64,000 nucleotides of DNA from Streptomyces sp. CB02414 (GCF_001905385.1 NZ_LIPF01000002.1:682001-746000), one strand, 5' to 3'; counted from the stretch's first letter, positions 35,682-44,611 are shown. Notes: generated by a model from the sequence alone, not told the origin. A program made the numbers and translations.

Positions 35682-36443
35682 TCAGATCATCCCCCCGTTG
35701 GCACGCAGGATCTGGCCGTTCACCCAGTGACCGGCGGGGCTGGAGAGGAACGCGACCACCTCGGCGATGTCCTCCGGGGTGCCCAGCCGCTCCAGGGGCG
35801 GCGTCCTCGCGAGCTGGTCGATCTGTTCCTCCGTCTTGCCGGTGAGGAACAGGTCCGTGGCCGTGGGGCCGGGGGCGACCGTGTTAACGGTGATGTCCCG
35901 TCCGCGCAGCTCACGGGCGAGGATCAGGGTCATCGCCTCCACCGCGCCCTTGCTCGCCGCGTACGCCCCGTAGGCCGGGAACTGCGTGCCGACGACGGAC
36001 GTCGAGAACCCCACGAACGCGCCGCCCGCCCGCAGGCGCCGGGCCGCCTCCCGGGCGACCACGAAGGTGCCGCGGATGTTGGTGCGGTGCATGGCGTCCA
36101 GAGCGTCCAGGTCCAGGTCGGCGATGGGCGACAGGGTCATCCGGCCGGCCGAGTTCACGACGACGTCCACGCCGCCGTACTCCGCCTCCGCCCGGTCGAA
36201 CAGCGCGGCGATCTCCTTCTCCTCCGCCACGTCCGCCGCCACGGCGATCGCCCGTCCGCCGGACCCGGTGATCGCCGCCACCGTCTCCTCGGCGGAGGCG
36301 GCGTCGCTGGCGTAGTTCACGACGACGGCCAGGCCGTCCTCGGCGAGCTTGCGCGAGACCGCCCGGCCGATGCCGCGCGATCCGCCGGTGACGATCGCTA
36401 CGCGGGTGTCCGCCGCTGGGTTCTGATTCGTGTTCGTGGTCAT
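35682..36443 (-). CDS. short-chain dehydrogenase/reductase
   Basis: A 253-residue SDR. The cofactor motif TGGSRGIG is near residue 19, followed by VVNSAG, a catalytic Ser in STSVVG, and the YAASKGAVE catalytic Tyr/Lys. NTVAPGPTATD and GTPEDIAEVVAFL are classic. Basic residues after strand 2 are absent (VNYASDAAS), so the cofactor choice is unsure. It is divergent from the MmyB-type regulator, an arrangement in which the regulator normally controls the SDR. Confidence 0.95.
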   Translation of the reverse strand: MTTNTNQNPAADTRVAIVTGGSRGIGRAVSRKLAEDGLAVVVNYASDAASAEETVAAITGSGGRAIAVAADVAEEKEIAALFDRAEAEYGGVDVVVNSAGRMTLSPIADLDLDALDAMHRTNIRGTFVVAREAARRLRAGGAFVGFSTSVVGTQFPAYGAYAASKGAVEAMTLILARELRGRDITVNTVAPGPTATDLFLTGKTEEQIDQLARTPPLERLGTPEDIAEVVAFLSSPAGHWVNGQILRANGGMI

Positions 36444-36529
36444 GGGTTCACGATGCGCCCGCCCCGCTCGCGCAGCCAGGGGATGTCATCCCATGGGTCA
36501 CCGTCCCCGCCCGGCGCAGAATGGAGCGC

Positions 36530-37423
36530 ATGAGCGCTGTGAAGTACGCCGAGCTGGGAGCGTTCCTGCGGTCGCGGCGGGAGCGCATTCGGCCTTCCGA
36601 CGTCGGGCTTCCGGCCGGGCCGCGGCGCCGGGTGCCGGGGCTGCGGCGCGAGGAGGTCGCCCACCTCGCCGGGGCGTCCGTGGACTACTACAACGAGCTG
36701 GAGCGCGGGGCCGGGTCGCAGCCGTCGGAGCAGATGATCGCCGCGCTGGCGCGTGCGCTGCGGCTCTCCGCAGACGAGCGGGACTATCTGTACCGGCTCG
36801 CGGACCGGCCGGTGCCCGTGCAGGGCGGCGCTGCCTCGCACGTGCACCCCGGCATGCTCGACCTGCTCGGGCGGATGCCCGCCACTCCGGCGCAGGTGAT
36901 CACCGACCTGCACGTTACGCTCGTACAGAATCCGCTGGCGGTGGCGCTGCTCGGGGACCACTCCGGATTCCGGGGGCCCAGGGCCAGTTTCGTCCACCGG
37001 TGGTTCACCGAACCCGACGCCCGGCGCCTGTATCCGGAGGCCGACCACGAGGGCCAGTCCCGCTCCTTCGTCGCCGACCTGCGGGCCGCGGCGGCACGGA
37101 GGGACGCGAAGGACCCCGAGGTCGCATCGATGATCCGTACGCTGCTCGCCGTCTCCCCCGAGTTCGCCACGCTGTGGGCCGACCACGACGTGGCCTTCCG
37201 GCGGGAGGACCGCAAACGCCTCGTCCATCCCGCGCTCGGCGTGATCGAGGTCAACTGCCTCCATCTCTTCAGCGAGGACGGACGGCAACGACTGCTCTGG
37301 TTCACGCCGGCCGTGGGGACGGAGAGCGCGGGGTTGCTGGAGCTGTTGGCGGTGGTGGGGACGCAGGAGGTGGTCAGCCCTCCGAGGCGTACGGGAGGAA
37401 GTTCGCCCACGCGGTCGGGGTGA
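36530..37423 (+). CDS. XRE-family regulator, MmyB type
   Basis: A 297-residue regulator. The helix-turn-helix covers residues about 8-70 (LGAFLRSRRERI, RRRVPGLRREEVAHLAGASVDYYNELERG). The MmyB-like ligand-binding PAS fold follows (HPGMLDLLGRMPATPAQVITDLHVTLVQNPLA), and may bind a fatty-acid-like ligand as in known members. ATG 36530 has GGAG just upstream; ATG 36521 is the alternative. Its 3' end overlaps the convergent DUF397 gene by 50 bp. It likely controls the divergent SDR-tautomerase pair. Confidence 0.93.
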   Translation: MSAVKYAELGAFLRSRRERIRPSDVGLPAGPRRRVPGLRREEVAHLAGASVDYYNELERGAGSQPSEQMIAALARALRLSADERDYLYRLADRPVPVQGGAASHVHPGMLDLLGRMPATPAQVITDLHVTLVQNPLAVALLGDHSGFRGPRASFVHRWFTEPDARRLYPEADHEGQSRSFVADLRAAAARRDAKDPEVASMIRTLLAVSPEFATLWADHDVAFRREDRKRLVHPALGVIEVNCLHLFSEDGRQRLLWFTPAVGTESAGLLELLAVVGTQEVVSPPRRTGGSSPTRSG

Positions 37424-37571
37424 GGGCCAGGCGGGGGCCACCGCCTGGTACGTGCTTGGAGTCTCGGACGTGGATCGTGCCGGGGGTGGTCGCGATCTCG
37501 ACGCAGGACTCGCCGTTGGTGCCGCCGCTGTAGGTGCTCTTGAACCAGACCAGTTCGGCCTCGCGGATCAT
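37374..37571 (-). CDS. DUF397 protein, second copy
   Basis: A 65-residue DUF397 protein: LVWFKSTYSGGTNGESCVEIA, TIHVRDSKHVP, LALTPTAWANFL. ATG 37571 overlaps the XRE stop by 4 bp. Its last 50 bp are antisense to the end of the MmyB-type regulator gene. Belongs to the intact module that runs to 39033. Confidence 0.9.
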   Translation of the reverse strand: MIREAELVWFKSTYSGGTNGESCVEIATTPGTIHVRDSKHVPGGGPRLALTPTAWANFLPYASEG

Positions 37572-38443
37572 GTTTCTCCCAGCAGTTTCTCGATGAAGGT
37601 CAGCGACTCCCTAGGGGGGAGTGCCTGCGCCCGGATGGTTCCGTACTGCAACTCCAGGACGCGGAGTTGCCTCGGTTCAGAGACGGGACGTCCGTTGAAC
37701 AAGCCGTCGGCGCGCCCCACCGCTGTACCGTCCTGGAACTTCAACAACTCGATCCTGCCGTCGAGCCCTGGATGAGCGTCAACGTTGGTCGGCATGACTT
37801 GGAGCGTGACACTGGCCAACCTGCCAACCTCCAACAGACGTTCGAGCTGCCGTCGCCATCCCATTGTGCCCCCGATCTGCCGACGCAGGGGCGCCTCTTC
37901 CAACACGAAATGAATCGATGGAGCCGGATCGCGCTCGTACACCGATTGCCTGGCCAACCGGGCTGCCACCATGCGTTCGACATCGTCGGGTGAGTAGGGT
38001 GGCTGCGCAGCCTCGATCAGCACCCGTGCATGCTCCGGCGTCTGCAACAGCCCCGCGACGATGTTGCACTCGTACACCCCGATCTCGACGGCCTTCGCCT
38101 CCAGCTTCCCCAGCTCCCGCACCTTCTTCGGGTACCGGACCTTCTTCACGTCCTCCCAGGCCGCCGAGATCAGCCCGCCCGCGTCCAGCACCTCGTCGGC
38201 CCGGTCCAGGTACTCCTGCCGGGGAATCCGCTTCCCGCCCTCGATCTTGTAGACCATGTCCTCGCCGTACCCGACCGCCGCCCCGAACTCGGCGGCCCGC
38301 ATCCCCGCCGCCTCGCGGCGCAGCTTCAGCTGCCGACCGACGGTCGTGATGACGGCGATTCCCCACTCGTCGTCCGGGTCGACCTCCCAACCTGGCTCGT
38401 CCGCCTCGCTCTTGAGCCGCCCCGTGTCCGTCTCGACCGTCAT
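37568..38443 (-). CDS. XRE-family regulator with DUF5753 (WhiJ-like), second copy
   Basis: A 291-residue homolog of the protein at 24394. The helix-turn-helix is at about 32-85 (LKLRREAAGMRAAEFGAAVGYGEDMVYKIEGGKR), and DUF5753 holds NIVAGLLQTPEHARVLIEA, RQLERLLEVGRLASVTLQVMP and LQYGTIRAQALPPRES. The start is ATG 38443. Both XRE proteins conserve VGYGEDMV/LGYGEDMV recognition helices, so they may bind related sites. From memory it corresponds to SCO4678-SCO4679 surroundings in S. coelicolor. Confidence 0.92.
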   Translation of the reverse strand: MTVETDTGRLKSEADEPGWEVDPDDEWGIAVITTVGRQLKLRREAAGMRAAEFGAAVGYGEDMVYKIEGGKRIPRQEYLDRADEVLDAGGLISAAWEDVKKVRYPKKVRELGKLEAKAVEIGVYECNIVAGLLQTPEHARVLIEAAQPPYSPDDVERMVAARLARQSVYERDPAPSIHFVLEEAPLRRQIGGTMGWRRQLERLLEVGRLASVTLQVMPTNVDAHPGLDGRIELLKFQDGTAVGRADGLFNGRPVSEPRQLRVLELQYGTIRAQALPPRESLTFIEKLLGET

Positions 38444-38601
38444 GCCGTGCCTCTCCGTCGTACCCGTATCGGATGCACCAGCGCCCTACCCGTACCGACC
38501 GCCGCGACAGCCCCGGACACACCGGACAACAACCGGACAGTCACCGTACGTACCCGCTGAGTCACTTCTCACCGTACGCACGCACCGCCACGCTGAGTGA
38601 C
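38444..38601. promoter_or_regulatory. divergent regulatory region of the second WhiJ-type module
   Basis: It carries the 25-nt block identical to that of the first module (38585-38609) and CAGTCACCGTACGTAC at 38538-38553, the same distance from the ATPase GTG. An extra GCTGAGTCAC copy at 38556-38565 repeats the GCTGAGTGAC of the identical block. Confidence 0.5.
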
Positions 38602-39033
38602 GTGAACCAGAAATCCGCCGAACTCTCGACGTTCGTCCGCAACTTCAGCGTGCAGCTCTCCCCCACGCCGCGCGGCGCCCGCCTCGCCCGTCTGCTGGCG
38701 ACGGAACAGCTCCGCGCCTGGGGCCTCCCGCTCGACCCGGCCCGCCAGCTCGTCGCCGAACTGGCGAGCAACGCGGCGGCCCACGGACGCGTCCCCGGCC
38801 GCGACTTCCGGCTCACGCTCTACGTCGTCGGCGCGACCCTCCGCATCGAGGTCACCGACACCCGGGGCGAAGAACTCCCCCGCCCGCAGACACCCGCCCT
38901 CGACGCCGAAACCGGCCGTGGCCTGCTGCTCGTCGAGGCGCTGGCGCACCGCTGGGGAGTGACCGAGGAGCGCTTCCCGCGCAAGACCGTGTGGGCGGAA
39001 CTGCCCTGCACACCACCGGAACCCGCGTTCTGA
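38602..39033 (+). CDS. HATPase_c regulatory ATPase, anti-sigma-like (AbaA-OrfA/RsfA type)
   Basis: A 143-residue GHKL ATPase related to SpoIIAB/RsbW. The N box ELASNAAAHG has Glu53 and Asn57, the G1 box is DTRGEE at 86-91, and the G2 box GRGLLLVEALAHRWG is at 105-119. Such proteins bind sigma factors or anti-sigma antagonists. From memory the ortholog is SCO4677, reported to affect development and antibiotic production. It is divergent from the XRE gene. GTG 38602 is supported by the identical upstream block in the other module. Confidence 0.9.
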   Translation: MNQKSAELSTFVRNFSVQLSPTPRGARLARLLATEQLRAWGLPLDPARQLVAELASNAAAHGRVPGRDFRLTLYVVGATLRIEVTDTRGEELPRPQTPALDAETGRGLLLVEALAHRWGVTEERFPRKTVWAELPCTPPEPAF

Positions 39034-39121
39034 GGTTTCGGTGCCGCCGGTGCCCTACCAAGGAAAGAACCCGGGGAGAAAGCACCCCACCAAGCCCCGC
39101 CTTTCCACCCGAGGCGCGTAA

Positions 39122-39137
39122 TCACCCGGGCGGGTGA
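39122..39137. promoter_or_regulatory. 16-bp inverted repeat upstream of the winged-helix gene
   Basis: TCACCCGGGCGGGTGA has 6-bp perfect arms. It lies 147 bp before ATG 39284 and may be an operator. Confidence 0.25.
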
Positions 39138-39283
39138 ACATCACCGCCTGGGCTGGATTTCCGAACCCCCAACTCCCCTACGCTCAGCGCAAACGACCGC
39201 AGACATACAACGGCCCCCGCCGGGACTGCCATCCCAATACGAGGGCCTACCACCAAGGAAGCAAGGAAAAGGAAACCTTCCCG

Positions 39284-40159
39284 ATGGGTACCCAGAACCC
39301 TAACGCGCCCTCCCACGCCCAGTCAGCCCCTGCCGACAACCCGACCCGTACGCGTCACCACGGCGGCGGCATCACCCACGACAACACCCGCCACACCACC
39401 CGCTTCGTGGTGATCGGCAACCACCTGGCCCAGCACAAGGAGCTGTCGCTGCTGGCGATCGGCCTGAGCTGCCACCTCCAGTCGCTGCCCACGGGTGCGG
39501 GCGCCGACATCAAGTCCCTCACCGCGCGCTTCCCCGAGGGCGCCACCCGCATCGCCGCCGCCCTGCGCGAGCTGGAGGCCCACGGCTACCTGCGCCGCGA
39601 GCGCGTACGCACGTCCACCGGCCGGATCGTCACCCGTACCGTCTCCTGCAACCAGCCGAGGGCCGCCCGCCGGACGGAGTCCTCCACGACCTGCCCGGAC
39701 CGCCCCTCCCGCCCCCGCGAACCCCGCCCCCGCAAGGCGCTCCCCGCCGTACCGCAGCCCGACTGCAAGGTCCCCGCGCTCTTCCGGGCGGCCACCGATC
39801 TCCTCGCCGACCTGCGCCGACACGACTCCCGCCTGGTGCTCTCCGCCGCCGAGACCGCGCACCTGGCGCCCGGCGTCGCCGCCTGGCTGGAAAGGGACGT
39901 CCTCCCCGGCGCCGTACGCCGCGCCCTGACCGCCGACCTCCCGGACGAGCCCCTGCGCCGCCCGGCCGCCCTCCTGGCCCACCGCCTCACCGACCGGCTC
40001 CCGCCACCGGCGCCGTTCCGCGCGCCCTCTGCGACCGCGTCGCCGCCACCCCGCCACGAGCTGCGGAACTGCGACGGCTGCGACCGCGGCTTCCGCGCCA
40101 CCGGAACAGAGGACCGCTGCCGCGACTGCCGGACGCCGGCTGCCCGAACCCACATCTGA
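39284..40159 (+). CDS. winged-helix DNA-binding protein with C-terminal zinc ribbon
   Basis: A 291-residue protein. Residues about 40-125 form a helical and winged-helix region (NHLAQHKELSLLAIGLSCHLQSL, LTARFPEGATRIAAALRELEAHGYLRRERV, then a wing with TSTGRIVTRTVSC), like those of replication-initiator or MarR-type proteins. The middle is Arg/Pro-rich. A helical part follows, and the end has CDGCDRGF and CRDC, a probable zinc ribbon. ATG 39284 is preferred, with AAGGAAAAGGAAA upstream. The frame is open to 39134. Paralogs are common in streptomycetes. The target is unknown. Confidence 0.8.
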   Translation: MGTQNPNAPSHAQSAPADNPTRTRHHGGGITHDNTRHTTRFVVIGNHLAQHKELSLLAIGLSCHLQSLPTGAGADIKSLTARFPEGATRIAAALRELEAHGYLRRERVRTSTGRIVTRTVSCNQPRAARRTESSTTCPDRPSRPREPRPRKALPAVPQPDCKVPALFRAATDLLADLRRHDSRLVLSAAETAHLAPGVAAWLERDVLPGAVRRALTADLPDEPLRRPAALLAHRLTDRLPPPAPFRAPSATASPPPRHELRNCDGCDRGFRATGTEDRCRDCRTPAARTHI

Positions 40160-40202
40160 TCCCGACCCGCTCACCGAGTGAGCCGGGCCCGATCATGGCC
40201 GT

Positions 40203-41963
40203 ATGACACACACCTCACGGCGCAACGTACTGGCAGCCCTCGCGGCCTCGGCCGCCACGATCCCGCTCGGCGGCACGGCCGCCGCCTCCCCCTCGCGCTC
40301 CACCCCGCCGACGGCCTCGCCGGTCGCTCCGCTCGCCGCGCAGGCCACGTCGGCCGCGGCCCGCTCCTCGGTGACGCTCCCGCCGCTGAACCCCGCGTAC
40401 TTCAGCGGCCTCACGCTGGCGTCCTCGCTGACCGCCACCGTGCTGCCCGGCACCCCGGCCCGTACCGAGGTCACCTCCGGCGGCAGACGCGTCGCGCTGC
40501 TGACCCACGGGGCCCGCACCGTGCTGTTGCCGGGCCCGGAGCGGACGTTCACCGAGAACAAGAAGCCGTTCGTGGACGACTTCACGCGGACGCTGCCGGA
40601 CACGTCGCTGCCCGCCGGCGACCGCGCGTACTGGGGCACCTCGCCGGGCGGGGGGAGCTGGTCCACCCTCGGGCCGGTGGACACCGACTACTCGGTGGTG
40701 CCGGGCACCGGGATCATCTCCCTCACCACCGACTACGCCAGCCGCCACGCCAGCCTCCGGGACGGCGAGATCACCGACGTGGACGTACGGTCCGTCGCGC
40801 GGTTCGACAAGGTGCCGGCCGGCGACGCCTGCTCTTACGCCCTCTCGTTCGGCTACCAGAACACGCACAACAACTACCGGGCCCGGCTGTCCTTCACCAC
40901 CTCCGGCGCGGTGCAGCTCCGGGTGGAGAAGGAGGTCGACGACGCGGTCACCCAGCTCGCCCCCGCGGTGGCCCTCGCCTCCGGTGTCCCGGCGGGCACG
41001 GACTGGACGATACGGGTCCGCCGCGAGGGCACCCGGATCCGGGCCAAGGCGTGGCCCTCCGCGGGCACCGAGCCGTCCGCGTGGTCCTTCGACGTCACCG
41101 ACGCCACCTTCGGCAAGGGCCGCGTCGGCCTGCGCGTGCTGGCCAACCGAGGTTGTACGAACCTGCCGGTCACCCTGAGCGTCAGCCGGTTCCAGGTGGA
41201 CGCCGCGAACTGGGACCAGCCGCCGACCGTCACCCACTCCGACTGGGTGCGGGTGCTGCCCGAGCCCTTCGACGGCGTCTGGACACCGGAGCTGGAGGGT
41301 GTGGTCCGCGGCTGGTCCGGCTCCACGGTCCCGGACGTCCTGGCCCACGCCGCCATGTTCCTCGCCGGAGCGGCCCCCGTGACGGCCGGTGCCGGACCGG
41401 CCGAGGGCAAGCAGGTCATGGGGGAGGCGGGGTACGGCTACCTGGACCCGCACGGCTACCGCTACGAGGGCGCCGACTTCCACGAGTACATGAACACCGG
41501 CTGGACCTTCCCGGACGGCGCCCACACCGGCCCGTCCAGCAAGCAGAGCGGCAACCTCGACTGCTCCGGCTACACCCGCATGGTCTACGGCTACCACATG
41601 GGCGTACCGATGGCCGCGGGCCAGGACACCTCCGGCACCCGCCTTCCCCGCAGGTCCCGGGACATGGCCGACCACTCCCCCGGCGTGCGCGTCGCCCGCA
41701 CCGACGGCACGAAGCCGCCCGCGGCCGAGCAGCTCCAGCCCGGTGACCTCGTCCTGTTCAACGCCGACTCGGGCGACGACAACGAGGTGGCCACCACCGA
41801 CCACGTCGGCATCTACCTCGGCGCGGACACCGCCGGCGGGCGCCGCTTCCTGTCCAGCCGCAAGACGGTGAACGGGCCGACCATGTCCGACCTGGGCGGC
41901 AACTCGCTCCTCGACGGCTCCGGGACGTACGCGAGGACGCTGCACACGGTGCACCGGATCTGA
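40203..41963 (+). CDS. Tat-exported NlpC/P60-type hydrolase with lectin-like domain
   Basis: A 586-residue secreted protein. It has a twin-arginine signal (TSRRNVLAALAASAATIP, residues 4-21). Residues about 110-330 look like a concanavalin-type beta sandwich (CSYALSFGYQNTHNNYRARLSF, TDWTIRVRREGTRIRAKAW). The C-terminus is NlpC/P60-like with Cys454 in GNLDCSGYTRMVYG and His534 in TTDHVGIYLG, suited to cleaving peptidoglycan stem peptides or amides. The spacing and added YHEYMN-type region suggest a divergent subfamily. It starts 44 bp after the winged-helix gene. Confidence 0.85.
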   Translation: MTHTSRRNVLAALAASAATIPLGGTAAASPSRSTPPTASPVAPLAAQATSAAARSSVTLPPLNPAYFSGLTLASSLTATVLPGTPARTEVTSGGRRVALLTHGARTVLLPGPERTFTENKKPFVDDFTRTLPDTSLPAGDRAYWGTSPGGGSWSTLGPVDTDYSVVPGTGIISLTTDYASRHASLRDGEITDVDVRSVARFDKVPAGDACSYALSFGYQNTHNNYRARLSFTTSGAVQLRVEKEVDDAVTQLAPAVALASGVPAGTDWTIRVRREGTRIRAKAWPSAGTEPSAWSFDVTDATFGKGRVGLRVLANRGCTNLPVTLSVSRFQVDAANWDQPPTVTHSDWVRVLPEPFDGVWTPELEGVVRGWSGSTVPDVLAHAAMFLAGAAPVTAGAGPAEGKQVMGEAGYGYLDPHGYRYEGADFHEYMNTGWTFPDGAHTGPSSKQSGNLDCSGYTRMVYGYHMGVPMAAGQDTSGTRLPRRSRDMADHSPGVRVARTDGTKPPAAEQLQPGDLVLFNADSGDDNEVATTDHVGIYLGADTAGGRRFLSSRKTVNGPTMSDLGGNSLLDGSGTYARTLHTVHRI

Positions 41964-41996
41964 CGCGGCCCGCGCGCCCGGGGAAAACCGACCCGC

Positions 41997-42012
41997 ACTG
42001 GTCTGTACCAGC
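41997..42012. promoter_or_regulatory. DasR-like response element (dre)
   Basis: ACTGGTCTGTACCAGC matches the dre consensus ACTGGTCTAGACCAGT at 13 of 16 positions, with the mismatches in the centre and last base. It lies 39 bp before the LysR start, where a repressor would block transcription. Confidence 0.5.
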
Positions 42013-42050
42013 CTCTTGCCCTCGGTGACGAGGCGTCGCAAGCTCCCCAT

Positions 42051-42998
42051 ATGGAGCTGGAGTTGCGGCATCTCAAGACGGTCCGGGCCATCGCCGACGC
42101 CGGCAGCCTCACCAGGGCGGCGACGGTGCTCGGGCTCGCGCAGCCCGCGTTGAGCGCACAACTGAAGCGGATCGAACGGGCCTTGGGCGGGGCGCTGTTC
42201 GAGCGGGGCCGGCACGGAGTGCGGGCGACCGCGCTGGGAGAACTGGTGCTGGAGCGGAGCCGGATCGTGCTGCCCGCGGTGACCGAGTTGCAGCAGGAGG
42301 CGGCGCGGTTCGCGCGGGCGCCGCGGACGGCACGGCACCTGCGGCTGGGCGGGACGCACGGGCCCTTGCTGGGGGCGCTGGTGGACCGGCTGGCGGACGT
42401 GGCGCCGGACGCCCGGATGACGACCTGCACGTCGTGGTCGGAGCGGGAGCTGGCCGAGCAACTGGCGGAGGGGCGACTGGACTTCGCGCTCGCGGGGACG
42501 TGCGGTTCCGCCGAGCCGCCCGGCGCGGCGGGGCTGGTGTGGCGGGAGGTAGCCGTCGACCCGGTGTTCGTGATGGTGCCCGAGAGGCATCCGCTCGCCT
42601 CGCGCGCCGAGGTGGACCTGACCGAGCTGGCAGGCGAGGAGTGGGCCTGCGTGCCCGGCGACGGCTGCTTCGGCGACTGCTTCACCGCGTCGTGCGCCCG
42701 CGCCGGGTTCACGCCGCGCCGCATGTACGAGACGGACACCGCCTCGCTGGTGCACCTGGTGAAGGTGGGGCGGGCGGTCGGCCTGTGCCGGGCGACCTTC
42801 CCGACGACACCCGGCATCGTCACCCGGCCGCTCACCGGGACGCCGCTGGCCTGGCGGCACCTGCTGGGCTGGCACGCGGTGACCGGACGGCAGGACACCG
42901 CCGCGACCGTGCTGGCGCAGGCCCGCATGGCGCACGCGGGGGTGGCGGCGAGCAGCGACAGCTACACCGAGTGGATGGCGGCGCACCGGGTGCCCTGA
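42051..42998 (+). CDS. LysR-family transcriptional regulator
   Basis: A 315-residue regulator. The N-terminal winged helix covers residues 3-65 (LRHLKTVRAIADAGSLTRAATVLGLAQPALSAQLKRIER). The periplasmic-binding-type effector domain follows, with LVWREVAVDPVFVMVPERHPLA and a Cys-rich CVPGDGCFGDCFTASC stretch that is unusual and may be redox- or metal-related. ATG 42051 is the family start (MELELRHL). It is in the same direction as the NlpC gene, 87 bp after it, with a dre-like site between. Its target genes are not evident from context. Confidence 0.93.
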   Translation: MELELRHLKTVRAIADAGSLTRAATVLGLAQPALSAQLKRIERALGGALFERGRHGVRATALGELVLERSRIVLPAVTELQQEAARFARAPRTARHLRLGGTHGPLLGALVDRLADVAPDARMTTCTSWSERELAEQLAEGRLDFALAGTCGSAEPPGAAGLVWREVAVDPVFVMVPERHPLASRAEVDLTELAGEEWACVPGDGCFGDCFTASCARAGFTPRRMYETDTASLVHLVKVGRAVGLCRATFPTTPGIVTRPLTGTPLAWRHLLGWHAVTGRQDTAATVLAQARMAHAGVAASSDSYTEWMAAHRVP

Positions 42999-43030
42999 GG
43001 CCCCCGCCAGACCTTCCATAACGCCGGGGA

Positions 43031-43069
43031 GAGGGCCGACCGACGTCTTACGGCGGACGGTCGGCCCTC
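43031..43069. terminator. hairpin after the LysR gene
   Basis: GAGGGCCGACCG at 43031-43042 pairs perfectly with 43058-43069 around a 15-nt loop. It lies 32 bp after the LysR stop and 44 bp before the protease ATG, so it may also affect the protease leader. Confidence 0.55.
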
Positions 43070-43113
43070 CCTACGGTTTCGGCACCTCCCCACCGAAACC
43101 GAGGAGATCCCCC

Positions 43114-44490
43114 ATGCCCCACCGTCACCGACACACCAGAGCCGTGGGTGCCGCCGCCGTGGCAGCGGCCGCCCTGCTCGTGGCCGGGCTCAGCGGCTCC
43201 GCGAGCGCCGGGACGGCACCCGCCGACTCCGCCCCCACCGCGGCCGAGACCCTGCGCACCGACGCGGCGCCGCCCGCCCTGCTCCGGGCCATGGAGCGCG
43301 ACCTCGGTCTCGACCGGCAGCAGGCCGAGCGCCGTCTCGCCAACGAGGCCGACGCGGGCGCCACCGTGGGCCGGCTCCGTGCCGCGCTCGGCGCCGACTT
43401 CGCGGGCGCGTGGGTGCGGGGCGCCGAGTCCGGCACGCTGACCGTGGCGACGACCGACGCGGCCGACGTCGCCGCGATCGAGGCGAAGGGCGCCGTGGCG
43501 AAGGTCGTGCGGCACTCGCTCGCCGACCTCGACGCGGCCAAGTCCCGCATCGACCGGGCCGCCGCCGAGCGGGGCGGCGACGCCCGCGACGCGGCCGTCC
43601 GGTACGTCGACGTACGGACGAACACGGTCACCGTGCAGGCCACGCGGCCGTCCGCCGCCCGTGCCCTCGTCGACGCGGCCGGGGTCGGCGCCGGCGCCGT
43701 ACGCGTCGAGAAGGCGGCCGAGAAGCCGCGTCCGCTGTACGACCTGCGGGGCGGCGAGGCGTACTACATCAACAACAGCGGGCGCTGCTCGATCGGCTTC
43801 CCCGTGACCAAGGGCGGCCAGGAGGGCTTCGCCACGGCCGGTCACTGCGGACGGACCGGGGCGAGCACCACCGGGTACAACCGGGTGGCGCAGGGCACCT
43901 TCCAGGGTTCGATCTTCCCGGGCCGGGACATGGCGTGGGTGGCGGTCAACTCCAACTGGCGGGCGACCCCGTACGTCAGCGGCGCCGGCGGCCAGAACGT
44001 CCAGGTGACCGGGTCCACCCAGGCGCCGGTCGGGGCGTCGGTGTGCCGTTCCGGTTCCACCACCGGCTGGCACTGCGGCACCGTCCAGCAGCACAACACG
44101 AGCGTGACCTACCCCGAGGGCACCATCTCCGGCGTCACCCGCACGACGGTGTGCGCCGAGCCCGGCGACTCCGGCGGCTCGTACATCTCCGGCAGCCAGG
44201 CGCAGGGCGTCACCTCGGGCGGCTCCGGCGACTGCCGCACCGGCGGCACGACGTTCTTCCAGCCGATCAACCCGCTGCTCCAGAACTACGGGCTCACCCT
44301 GAAGACGACCGGTGACGACGGCGGCGAGGAGCCGCCGCCCGGTGAGGGCGGCACCTGGGCGGCCGGCAGCGTCTACCAGCCGGGCGACACGGTGACGTAC
44401 GGCGGTGCCACCTACCGCTGCATCCAGGGGCACCAGGCCCACGCGGGCTGGGAGCCGCCGAACGTTCCGGCGCTGTGGCAGCGCGTGTGA
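43114..44490 (+). CDS. streptogrisin-type secreted serine protease with chitin-binding domain
   Basis: A 458-residue preproprotease of the alpha-lytic family (S1/S1D). The signal peptide is residues 1-32 and the pro region runs to about 205. The mature domain carries His244 (TAGHC), Asp272 (GRDMAWV) and Ser353 (GDSGGS), with Cys pairs 225/245, 311/321 and 347/374. A Gly/Pro linker and a carbohydrate-binding module (TWAAGSVYQPGDTVTYGGATYRC, WEPPNVPALW) end it. This is the streptogrisin C layout, so it may be sprC, which is not certain. ATG 43114 follows GAGGAG. Confidence 0.93.
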   Translation: MPHRHRHTRAVGAAAVAAAALLVAGLSGSASAGTAPADSAPTAAETLRTDAAPPALLRAMERDLGLDRQQAERRLANEADAGATVGRLRAALGADFAGAWVRGAESGTLTVATTDAADVAAIEAKGAVAKVVRHSLADLDAAKSRIDRAAAERGGDARDAAVRYVDVRTNTVTVQATRPSAARALVDAAGVGAGAVRVEKAAEKPRPLYDLRGGEAYYINNSGRCSIGFPVTKGGQEGFATAGHCGRTGASTTGYNRVAQGTFQGSIFPGRDMAWVAVNSNWRATPYVSGAGGQNVQVTGSTQAPVGASVCRSGSTTGWHCGTVQQHNTSVTYPEGTISGVTRTTVCAEPGDSGGSYISGSQAQGVTSGGSGDCRTGGTTFFQPINPLLQNYGLTLKTTGDDGGEEPPPGEGGTWAAGSVYQPGDTVTYGGATYRCIQGHQAHAGWEPPNVPALWQRV

Positions 44491-44574
44491 ACGGCTGGAT
44501 GTACGGCTGAATGACCCACGGGGGACGGCCCCTGGGACGGCCCGCGGGGGGTACGGCCCACGGGGTGACGGGGA

Positions 44575-44611
44575 CGGGCCCGGGCGCGCGAAGGGAGAGC
44601 GCCCGGGCCCG
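44575..44611. terminator. bidirectional terminator hairpin
   Basis: CGGGCCCGGGCGC at 44575-44587 pairs perfectly (13 bp) with 44599-44611 around an 11-nt loop. It lies between the convergent protease and membrane-protein genes. Confidence 0.75.
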
